Positions 24,401-36,400 of a stretch of 64,000 nt of DNA are shown here, piece by piece; position 1 is the first letter of the stretch; the number at the start of each line of letters is the position of its first letter. A program made the position numbers and the translations under genes. The DNA lies in NCBI GenBank assembly GCA_017506865.1, contig JAFCMP010000379.1, positions 1 through 64,000 of the forward strand, read 5' to 3'. This stretch comes from Tribonema minus (lineage: Eukaryota; Sar; Xanthophyceae; Tribonematales; Tribonemataceae). The notes beneath the pieces were generated by a model that was not told where the DNA came from, did no database searches, and was given only the letters and a program-made list of their open reading frames with translations.

Positions 24401-27400
24401 TGCGAAGCGCGCTTGACGGTTACTGGGGCTAGGGTGTGCCTGCGCAAGCTTCGTCGCGTTCCTGGACGAGGTGCGCTTGACGGCAACTAGGGTCACGGTT
24501 AGCCTACGCAAGCTTAGGGTTAGCGCAAGCTGAGCGTTGCCATCGCCTTCATCGGCGGCAGCTGCGTCGTCTTCCTGGACGAGGTGCGCTTGACGCTTAC
24601 TAGGGTTAGGGTATCTAGGGTTAAGGTTAGCTTGCACAAGCTGAGCGTTGCCATCGCGTCCATCGGCGGCAGCCGTGTCGTCTTCCTGGACGAGGTGCGC
24701 TTGACGCTTTCCAGGGTTAGGGTTAGCCTTTTATCAAGGTTAGGGCTGGTCTGTGCAGGTTGAGCGTTGCCATTGCCTTCATCGGCAGCACCCGCGTCGA
24801 GTTCCTGGACTAGGTGCGCGTGCATGTTGACAGAGTTGGGGGGTTAGCTTGCTACCACAGGAGTGGGAGCGAGAGCTCAGTATTGTCATGGCTGAGCGGT
24901 GCCATGGCCTTCATTTGCAGCACCTGCGCGCGGTGCTCCTGGAGGAAGTGCGCTCGCGTATTACTAGGGTTAGGGCCAGCGTTCCGCTCAAGCGCGTTCA
25001 TCAACGGCCTGTGTCTGGCAGCGGTGTATACAATGATGCTCAGTTCCCATGTGCTGCGAAATCGCTGTTCACAAACTACGCCATTGTCAGCATACAAATG
25101 GCAGTCAGACCGCGACAACCGCGCCAGCGCTCCGCCTGCCGCAGCGTGCCATTACAGGCAACAGCTAGCGCAACCACTCTCCTTCGCGCTCTCTACTCTG
25201 CTGACAATGGTCACCATGCAGCAGTGCTCAGCTCCGCACCGCAAGCACACAACCGCGACCGCGCCGCCGTCTGCTGCTGCCCTGTTGCTTTGCCTGCAGC
25301 CCACCAGCGGCATGGACCCGCACTCGCGCCGCTTCACGTGGGACGTCATCCGCCGCCAGAAGGAGGTGAGCCCTAGGGTCAGGGTTTGGCGATGGTGCAA
25401 GCGTTGGTTGGGGGGTGGGGGGGGGTATCTCTGGCCCTTGCTTTTGAAGGCGTCAAGCTAGCCGCTGCGTTCCAGCGCCTGAACTCACGGTAGCGCTGAG
25501 TAATAGTGCTTGGGGGTCATACTGGTTTAGATCTGGTAAGATCTGGGGGTAGGGGGTATCCACAGCCGCCGCCCCTTACAGGCGCCACTCTAGCCGCTGC
25601 ATACCTGGATGCATGCGAGCTTAAGCGGCAATGCGCCGTGAAAGCAGCGAAACAACTGTGGCGCGCTCTCTGCGTCTCTGAGGCTAGCATTATTATGTTA
25701 TGAGTCCCTGGGGGTGAGCTGGCCGGCGGGATACGATGCACAACGTGCGTGTGTACGGTGTTGAGGCATGATGTTCATGACAACGCACAGGGATTCCACT
25801 GCTGCAGTGCTTTCACGTTCACGGCTGATCCGATGCGGCGCATTCTGCCATGACTGGCGTGGTGACTCACGTGCGCAGCTAGTGTTGACCAACTGACTAT
25901 GTATGTCTCACCCCCCCTACTGCTTGCTGTCGATGCTGCTGCTGCTGCTGCTGCTGCGCCAGGGGCGCGTGATCGTGCTGACCACGCACTTCATGGACGA
26001 GGCAGACCTGCTCGGTGAGTACACCGCGAGCGCACTACACCACGCCAGCAGTACACGTGAACTGCCAACTCACGCGCGGCTCCTTGGCGGCTCATTTGCT
26101 TGCGCTCGCGTCAATCAGCGCCCCTCACCGCGCGTCCTTTTACAACACATTGTCTCTCGTTCACTCAGCATCTGTGTACGTTATGAAATGAAGACGGCCA
26201 ACGAGCCTCAGTTTGCATCAACGCCGCTACTGCTGCGCGCACACCATAATGCTGGGGCATGCGTCAAGATTTGCTGTGAGATGCGTGCAGTGTGCATGGA
26301 ATCTGCTGTCGCCGTCCCCTGACCTCCGTCAGCACGCCTTCCCTTGCGCACAAACATGCACATATGACATGCGTACAGGTATGTGTGGCTGTATGGTTGC
26401 CTAACATACATACCCCCGTGGCTGCGCGCAGGCGACTGCATCGCCACCATGGTGGCACTGATTGGCTCGTGGCCAATGGCTGCAGCAGCGGCGACCACGG
26501 TCACTGGTGGAAGGCACTTGCGGCTCACCACACCTCGTCACCTAAAGCTTACGATCTTATGCTTCATTTTAATGTCCCAGGGCATGCTCCCGTGCAGCGG
26601 CTCCAGCATATATGTACATACGACATGCATACAGGGTATGTATGGCTGTATGATTGCCTAACATACATACTTCCGTAACTGCACGCAGGCGACCGCATCG
26701 CCATCATGTCCCAGGGCATGCTCAAGTGCTGCGGCTCCAGCCTGTTCCTCAAGGGCCTGTACGGCGTCGGCTACAACCTCACCGTCGTCAAGACCATATC
26801 TGGCACCGAAGGTGAGAGTGGTGGTACAGTTGAAGATATAAATTGAAGTAACGAAAACAAAAAACCTCAGGGCCTGTACGGCGTCGGCTACAACCTCACC
26901 GTCGTCAAGACCATGTCCGGCACTGAAGGTGAGAGTGGTGGTACAGTCGAAGATGAAATTTGAAGTAAGAGTGTCGACAGTGCCATGCGTTGTGCTCTGT
27001 AATGGTGTAGGGCGCGAAGGCAGGCGATGTAAGGGCTACGTATCGCCACCACCTGTAACTTTGCGCTGGTTTTGTGGACTCATTGACTTCGTGTGCCCGC
27101 GCTGCGGGGGGCAACCGAGCACTGCCGTGCAATTAACCCTTGTGTAACGTAACACTACGTCTACTTAAAGTACACAGTAGTAGTTTAGGTTAGGGTTTGA
27201 GACGCTGCAGACCAGCTCAGCTTTGCTTTTTGTCGACAAGCGCCCTAGCGGTCACATACCGTCCCTTGTGTGTGTAACATACATTAGAGAACCCCTCTCA
27301 TTGCTACCACGTGTGTATGTACTGCAAGCCGCCCCTTGTGTGTGCACGTTTAATCTCAGTGTAATTTATACCCCCCCCCTCGCCTCCATCACTGTGTTTG

Positions 27401-30400
27401 TGTGGCGCAGGGGAGGGTGACGGCAAGGAGGAGAACCCTGCCGACATGCAGAAGCGCCTAGAGGGCGCCAGCGCTGAGATCGAGAAGCTCGTGCGCAGGC
27501 ACGTGCGGCAGGCGCAGGTATGTATGTATTGCGATGGTCATCGATGCTGACAGCAGTGCTCATCTCTGCTTTCTCGGCTCTGCCTGTTTTACTGTTTTGC
27601 TACCGAGTGTGATTCATCAAGGTTTTGCGTGTGGGTAACCTTTTTCCGTCCTATTGTGGGGCAGGCACGCTGCCAGCGAGCAGAGGCAGCCCTGGCAGGC
27701 GCAGCTTTGTATTGCAAAAGTCGTCGCTCGATGCTGACATCAATGCTCATCTCTGCTTGCTCAGCACCGCCGCGCCGTCCATCAGCTTCAATCATTGTGT
27801 TGATTGAGTGTGTGGGTGTGCACAGGGGTGTCCGGCTCAGTGTGTATAGCGTGCACAGGGGCCAGCGGGTCCGACTCTGGTGTTCACTTTGTGCTGAGGC
27901 GTGATTCCGCAAGGTCTGGCATGTAGGTATCCTCGTCCAATCCCTTTGTAGGGCTGGCACTCTGTCGATGAGCAGATACCGCCCTGCGCGCGTCGTGTCG
28001 CCTCATTGCTGGCAGCTTTCATCAAACCTGAAGCCTGCCAGGTCGGCAGCGCCCTGTGACGCAGTGCACATCCAAGCACTGTTCTCAAACGCAAACCCTA
28101 GTGTGCCTGTCCGCACCTACGCGTCTATGCAGCCCCTGAAAACACATGGAAGTCTTGCAAGCATAGCTATTCACTTGCGCTTACATACATACCCCATCAC
28201 AGGTGCTGAGCGATGCGGCGGCGATGTCGCCCTCCCAGCTGCCCATCATCACGCGCCCTCACGCGCTAGTCTCACGCACACACAGCTTGTCCAGGCCCTG
28301 CACATTCACCCATTTCCTTGAAGTACTGAGCATGGCAAACACACAAACTCACTCACCCACTCACACCTACACAACTACCCCCGCCACACCTCCAGGTGCT
28401 GACCGATGCGGGCACATTCAACCACCCTTTTAAGTACCTGGCATGGCAGGCATACAAATCTTCTCACCCATCCGCATATACATACCTACCTCCCTAGGTG
28501 CTGAGCGACGTGGGCGCGGAGGCCCTCACTCACTCACTCACTCACTCGCTCACTCACTCACTCACTCACTCACTCACTCACATATACATGCCTACCTCCC
28601 TAGGTGCTGAGCGATGTGGGCGCGGAGGTGGCCTTCCAGCTGCCCACCAACGCGTCCGCGAGCTTCAAGCCGCTGCTGCTCGAGCTGGACGACAACAAGA
28701 GCGCCCTGTGCGTGGGCTCCTACGGGATGAGTGTCACCACCCTAGAGGAGGTGAGTTTTATTCTGAGCCGTGCTGCTGCTGCTGCTGCTGCTGCCACCGG
28801 GGTTCTCAGTCAACAATGCAACTAGAATCACAGTCTGTGAGTGACACAAAGCGTGTCTGCAGGGTGGCATTCAAGTAAAGTTACAGGCCGTGAGTGGCAC
28901 GAAGTACGTCTGCATGGTGGTCGACCTCAGTCGCCGATGCAGCACAGGTAACTCCACCCTGAACACATGTCAGAGGCTTAACACCAAAAGAGCGCTAAAC
29001 ACCAAGAGTGCGCTGGGCGTGGGCTCCTACGGGATGAGCGTCACCACGCTGGAGGAGGTGAGTCATTGTACTGAGCCGTGCTGCCGCTGCTGCTGCTGCC
29101 AACGGCGCTCAGAGCGTCATCCCCCTTAACATGGGTATAGTTAGGAGCGCAGCCCCCCCCCCCCCCCCCCCCCATGCCGAATCTTCAGAGACCAACAGAA
29201 ACCTCTGGGGCGCAACCCCCAGGTCCGGTGCCCCCTCGCAACCGCACCAGGATAATAGCCCGTTTTAGGTCTACAGTTTGCACGTGGCACGAAGCGCGTC
29301 GCCATGGGAGGCAACGCTAGTCGCGCCAGGCAGGACGACAGCACGACAGCACAATATACCAACCTACCCCCCCCCCTACCCCCTCTCAGGTCTTCATCCG
29401 CGTCGCCCACGGCACCGAGACGGCGGAGGAGCGGCGCGAGATCAGCGCCATGCGGCAGCGCTCGCACTCGAGCTCCGCGGCAGCGGACGGCGCGGCGCCG
29501 GGCGTCGCGCGCCGCCCCAGCGACCTCGGCGACATCCCGGAGGAGGCCGCTGTGAGCAAGGCTGCGGCGGACGCGGCCGCGAAGGAGGGGCAGGTATGTA
29601 TATGCCGCCACCGCGCCTGTTGTAGGAGCATCGCACCTGATGTAGGGTTAGGGTCAAGGGCGGGCGTCGCACGCCGCCCAAGCGATCTTGGCAGTATCTC
29701 CGAGGAGGCCGCCGTGAGCAAGGCTGCGGCCGACGCGGCGGCGAAGGAGGGGCAGGTGTGCAGCGCTGTGTGACTGAGCATGCCGCGCGACATAGGGTTA
29801 GGGTTGGGGTCTGGTTCACTGGTAGGGTTGAAGTAGGTTTAGGGTTAGTGTAGTGCGTCGCGCGCTGTGCTAGCGATCTCGGCGACATTCCTGAGGAGGC
29901 CGCTGTCAGCAAGGCTGAGGCCGACGCGGCGGCGAAGGAGGGGCAGGTACGTCACGTGGTCTCTGCCCACCGCACCTCATGTAGGACTACCGCACCTGAT
30001 GTAGGGTTGGGGGGTGGGGTTAGGATTAGGGTAGAAATAGGGGTAAAGTGAGGGCTAGGAATAGGGTGGGGCATGGTGCGCCGTTCAGGCGAGCGCGGCG
30101 ACAGCCTGGAGGAGGCTGCTGTGAGCAAGGCGGCGGCGGACGCGGCTGCGAAGGACAGGTGCATGGCACGGTCAGGATGCGTGTTGAGATTGGGGTGAGG
30201 GCTGCTGCGTCTGAGCGTGCCGCGCAGTGCGTCGAAGCGCTCGCGCGTGAAGATAGAGGCATCCTGCCGCAGCACATTGGGCGGCACAGCTGTGGCTGAT
30301 ATCCAATCTCCATGGCCAACGGGCTGCGGCGGAAACTCTGCCACAGCATGAAGGTAAGGCAGAAGGTGGTACCCGGCCTCCCCATTGTCTGGTCCACGTG

Positions 30401-33400
30401 CGGGTGGTCTGTGTCTTCGCCTTCTCGGCGGAGGACAGATTGCCTCAGAATGGCGAATCCGCTTCGGCAATAGACTTGCGCGTGCCATGCTTGTGATCCC
30501 CGTCGATGGGCATGCTGCTCACTACAGCAGTGCCTGCTATATATTCCTCTCTCACACATTTCACGCTGCTCTCGAACCTCAATGAGCAAGCCCGGGCAGC
30601 TCCTCTCACCACATGCATTCTCAAGGCCAAGTGCCCCCCCCCCCCCCCCCCCCCCCTTACAATTCTCGGCTCTCAGATGTTCCACCCCATGGCCATGACC
30701 AACGCGGAGCGCTTCCGCCGCCACGTGCGGGCGCTGGTCGTCAAGCGCGCGCTCACGTACAAGCGCGACCGCAAGATGGTGTGCTTCACGACGCTCGCGC
30801 CCGCCGTGTTCCTCCTGCTGGGCCTGCTCATCCTGCTCGTCTTCCCGAGCCCGGATCAGCCGTCGCTGCTGCTGTCGTTCGAGGACTACAACGCCAGTGA
30901 GTATTGCTCTGCGAAGCTGCCCATCAACGCAAGAGTATGTATTTGTTGGGAGCGGTGACGTTCGAACACGTGTCACCGGAGCGTGTTTAGTGCCACTGCA
31001 CTTCGATGACAGCTTGTAGTCCCTCCTGCTGGGTCTGCTCATCCTGCTGGTGCTCCCCAGCCCGGATCAGCCGTCGCTGCTGCTGTCGTTCGAGGACTAC
31101 GACCCCAGTGAGTGTCGCTCTGCGAGATCGCGCATTACCGTATTCATTGGGAGCGGCAACCTGCGTGCCTCCTGTGTCTTGTGAACTTCCGGTTGTTGAT
31201 GTTCTGTGCGCGGATGAGCTGTTGCTCATCCTGCTCGCTTGCCCGAGCCCCGATCAGCCGATGCTGCTGCTGACGTTCGAGGACTACAACCGCAGTGAGT
31301 GAGTATTGCCTTGGAACACTGCGAATCACCGTATTCATGGGGGGAGGCATTTTGAGAGGCGATCTTCCAGCTTGCGTAACTGGAGCGTGTTCAGTGCCGC
31401 TGCGCTTTGATGAACGCTTGTGAACTCCCACTTGTTATTGTCGCGCGCGGATAAGCCGTTGCTCATTTTGCTCACCTTCCCGAGCCCGAATCAGCTGGCC
31501 CTTTGGCTGTCGTTTGAGGATTGGAACCCCAGTAAGTGTTTATGTGAAACTATCCACCGCCGTCGATCGTTGGGCGCAGACTTGCTGACAACGTGCTCCA
31601 ATGCGTTCTCTCAGCGGCGTTGCGCTTAGATGAATGTTTGGTATGAATAACACGTGTCATCGCATATCTATGCTGTGGGCAGTCCAGCCGTCTTTGGTGC
31701 TGGCGCTTGGGTGCCTGCGCAATTGCCATCGATGCCGTTCTTCGGAAGCAAAATTGTAGCCGACATTGAAGGGACAGTTGCAGCGCCACTGCCCTGGCGC
31801 TTACTCAATCAGGCGCTCACCCAATCCGCATCTGATTAATCACATCGATTATCCTGCTAACTCCGACCCAACATACTCAGGATCGCACGCGCCATCACGA
31901 CCGCACACTTCAGACACGATGACTACCGACCATTGCCACTGCCGTTGCCGCCGCCGCCGCCGCCACTGCCGTGCCCGCAGGCATCCAGCAGTCGCCGCTG
32001 CCCTACGCCACCACGTGCGATAACGCGGACAACGTCTCGCCGCCGCCCGTGTGCGGCATCCCGCCGCTGATAACCGAGGTGTCTACGGCGTACGGCGTGA
32101 CACCCGCGCCAGTGACACTGCCTGACGGCACGACGCAGGAGCTCAATCAGTGGCTGCTGGACAACAGGGCGAGCACGTTCACGAGCGGCGCGTCGACTTA
32201 CGGTGAGTCCGTCCCCTCCCGTTGTTTATGTTGCTGATGAGTATTGAAGTTGAAGGTAGAGAGTATTACGTTGGTGGTGAAAGTACAGAGCTACTGGACA
32301 GGAGGGTGAGCACGTTCACGAGCGGCGCGTCGACGTACGGTGAGTCCGTCCCCTCCCGTCGTTGATGTTGCTGATGAGTCGTGAAGTTGAAGTGCAGAGT
32401 ACGCGTTGAAGTGAAGAAAGGGCGTGCGTGCGCTCACGTCGATGGCACGTGCGCGCGGGGTTGTCAGAGGCAAAGCAGCGCATCTGCCGCACCGCAGCGG
32501 TTGCACTACTGATAAGCAGCGGAACGAGCGGCGCGGCCGCACAGATGCGCCCTCGCTTGCGTCAGGGGGGTATGTACGCATTCAGGCTCGGTATGCGAAG
32601 TGCCCGCTGTTTCAGTCCAAATCACCGCTGCACGTAATAGTCTGTGTCATGTGTTCTCATGCGTTGCGATGCCCACGTGTTTCGCTCAGAGCCAGCGCTG
32701 CATGCACCGATCGCGGCATGTATTCTTACACATTGCCCCGTTGCCCGTTGCTCCCCAGGCGCCTTTGGCTGGAACACGGTGGACGTGACCGGCGGCGCCG
32801 CGGCGGTTGACGCGACAGTGCACAGCAACTTCACCGCCAAGCACGCGGCGCCGCTGTACAACAACCTGCTCTCCAACGCAATGCTCCAGGTGCGCGCCGC
32901 GCCATCAGTGTCTTAGGTTTACGCTTCACATGCCGCGTCTGCGCGACGCTGCGAGGGGTGCACGTGAACAACAAGTTGAAGTATGTAGCGCGTGACATGC
33001 ATCGCTGTTGGACCCACATCGCTGAAGATCGCTAGTCTGCGATGCAAGTACGGCTGCGCGTGCGTTGCGGTTGGTGTGCGCTCACTTCACTCGATGACGC
33101 TCCTTGCTGAGCCTAGAAAGGCTCCATCTCTGCCATCGTACATGCGTTTCTCGCGACAGCCGATGTATGCGACAGCCGATGTATCCGGCGGCACCTGCAT
33201 TTTACGTTGAACAAGCGGGCCAGGGTCAGAATCAGGGCAGCCCTGACCTTATGTTTGTGTGCTGAGCTGCAGAGACTGCCACACAGCTGAGACGTGCTGC
33301 CGCCTCCATGAATGCATCACCGCGGCACGTGCGTTACATTCGCCACAGCTGAGACGTGCTGGCCAATGTGTCATCGCTCCGCGCACGCGCGCGCGGACTT

Positions 33401-36400
33401 TCACTTGAAAAGTGGTTTTGCGCCACAGCTGACACGTGCAGCCAAATGCGCCATCGCTCCGCGCGTGCTGTTCCACATTTGAGGCGCGGTTAGCGCCACA
33501 GACGCGGTTTGGCGCCACAGCTGAGACGTGCTGCCAAATGCGCCACCGCTGCGCACGCGCGTGCAGTTTCACACTTGATAAGCGCTTTTGTGCCACAGCT
33601 GAGACGGGCTGCCAAATGCGTCACCGCTCCGCTCGCACGCGTGCGCAGGCTGCGGGCGTCGACTCCACCATCGCTGCGACCATGTGGCCGCTGCCCCGCG
33701 ACGAAGTGCTGCCGAATGCATCACTGCTGCGCGCGCGTGCAATGCTACATCTTCAACCAGCTGTTTGGTGTAGTGAGCGACGCTGCCACACAGCTGAGAC
33801 GTGCTGCCGAATGACAGTGTCATCGTTGCGCGCGTGTGCGCAGATTCACATTTCAGAAGCGGTTTTGTGCCACCGCTGCGCACGCGCGTGCAGATACACA
33901 TTTGAGAAGCGGTTTTGTGCCACAGCTGAGCCGTGCTGCCAAATGCGTCATCGCTCCGCACGTGCAGGCTGCGGGCGTTGACTCCACCATCGCCGTCACC
34001 ATGTGGCCGCTGCCCGCGACCTCCTTCGAGAGCAACATCAACGACAACACGTTCACCTTCCCGACGGTCATCTTCCTCATGGTCGGCTTTGCGTTCATAC
34101 CGGCGGCCTGGTGCGGCTACGTCGTGCGCGAGCGCGAGACCAAAAGCAAGCACCAGCAGGTGATTTTCTAAAGGGGACCAGGCGTAGAATGGGTACTTCG
34201 CAAGCCCCCGAAGGAAGTTGGCAGTGTGCCAATTCGCACCTCGTGCTGACAGGCAGCCAACGAGTGTTAAGCACAGCTGCAGTAGAGGCGATAGCTGGTA
34301 GGCACAGTGGTGCGGCTAGGTCATGCGCGAGACCACGAGCAAGCATCAGCAGGTGATTTTTTGAAAATACATACTTCAAACTAGCTGATTTTTGACAAGC
34401 GAGGTCGGTGGTCGGGAGATTTGACAAGTGAGGTTGGTGGTTGGGAGGAAGATGAACTCGTCTACTGACCGTGAAACTTCCACCATAAATTGAAGTTATC
34501 CGCTTTGAGCTACTGAACATGTGAACGTTGGTGATTGAGATGATTGAAAACTTTGAAGTTTGATCATGAAGCGCGATCAGGCAAAGTGTGCACTCGCAAG
34601 GCCTGCTGCAGCACACTGTGAGCACCAAGGCAGCGGCAACGCGAGTCACAGCCCTTCAGTCATTCATTCATCCGCGCCGTGAACTCACAAGTGGTGAGCG
34701 GCGCGAGCCTCGTTTCGTTGCGTACTGGCTGAATCCCTCACGAGTCATTCATCCATTCATCCATCCGCGCCGTGAATTCACAGGTGGTGAGCGGCGTGAG
34801 CCTCGTTTCGTTGCGTACTGGCTGAATCACTCATGAGTCATTCATTCATTCATTCATTCATTCATTCATCTGCGCCGTGAATCCACAGGTAGTGAGCGGC
34901 GTGAGCCTCGCCGCGTACTGGGCCAGCACGTACGCGTGGGACATGGCATCCTTCATCCTCACGCCGCCCGCGGTGATGGCGCTGCTCGCGATGTTTGGCA
35001 AGAGTGGCAGCCTCATCGACGGCGCGGCGGCGGGCCTCGCGTGCTTCCTGCTGCTGCTGCTGTGGGGCCCGGCCAACATGGGCTGCACGTACTTCCTGAG
35101 CTTCTTCTTCACGTCGCACTCCATGTGAGCATTTGTGGGAGTTTTGGTCTATTGAAGTTTGTGCGCCATCTTCACCTTGCACTCCACGTGAGCGTTCGCG
35201 AATGTTTTGGTCTGTTGAAATTTGTGCGCTAGAGCTTTGATGCTGCTGCTGCTGTGGGGCTCGGCCAAATGTGGGCTGCACGTACTTCCTGAGCTTCTTC
35301 TTCACATCGCACTCCATGTGAGCCTTTGTGGGAGTTTTGGTTTGTTGTCGATTGTGTGCTGGTAATGCTGCTGCTGGTGTTGGGCACTGGTGATGTCGGC
35401 TGCTCGTACTTCCTCCGCTTATTCTTCGCGTCGCACTCTTTGTGACACTCTGTTGAAGATCATGTTGAATTTTCTGTTTAAGTACCGTTGCCAGTGAATT
35501 CAAACTGCACTTTTTCCAGCCCCCATGCATGGCTTATAGAAGTATGCCTCCCCTCTCCCCCCCCCGCCCCTCCCTGCTTGACTGTTTCACCCTTTGCTCT
35601 AAACGAGGCGGCGATCCAAGGCCCCTTGCATCGCATTCACCCCCCTTCTCCCCCTCCACGTTCTGATTTCACGCGTCCCTATGCCCCCCCCCCCCCCCCC
35701 CCTCCCCCCCCCCGCCGTTTCACATCTTTCTTTAACGAAGCGGCATTTCAAAGCACCCTTGCATGGCATTCACTCACTTTCTCCCCCCCCTCCTTCTGAT
35801 TCATGCCTTCCTGTGCAGCTCCATGACCACCATTCTGTTCATCAACTGGGTGTTCGGCCTGATTGCCCCCTTGGCGGTCTTCTTTATGCTCTTCTTTGAC
35901 TCGGTCAAGACCATTGCGCGCGTGCTCAAGTGGGTGCTGCGCATCCACCCGGGCTTCTGCCTCGGCGACGGCCTGCTCAACCTGGGTGAGCCGTCACTGT
36001 AATGTAGCTGTAAAGTGTGACTGTAATGGCATGTGGTTAATGCCACGTAATTGTGATACAATCTGCCAAAATGCGACCGTGTGCATGAACTGCGGGAGAC
36101 ACACAACATGGTTTCACATATGATTCCGGCGCCTGTTTGCAGGCCCGCATCGATCGATGTCACTCGCACTGTGCTCACAGCGACTGTGTGCGCACCGCCA
36201 ACGAACTGAAGTACGTGGCCGTCACTGCATTGATGGGTATGCGTGTATCGTCACACGATCCATATGAATGTGCTGCATATTGGCGTTGGTCAGGTCGAAG
36301 CAGCTGTGGACGCACACTGGTAGCACAATTCACGTTGACGCCCGGTGTAGGCCCAGTGCTGTTTTGGATTCTGTGGATTCTTGGAGCGTGGCAGTATATT

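Noticed and set aside
26871..26931. Exon 21 echo as an alternative exon
   Set aside because: Its phase does not fit exon 20 or exon 21, so inclusion would shift the frame.
33278..33967. CRISPR-like array
   Set aside because: The units are contiguous imperfect minisatellite copies in an intron, with no regular unique spacers.
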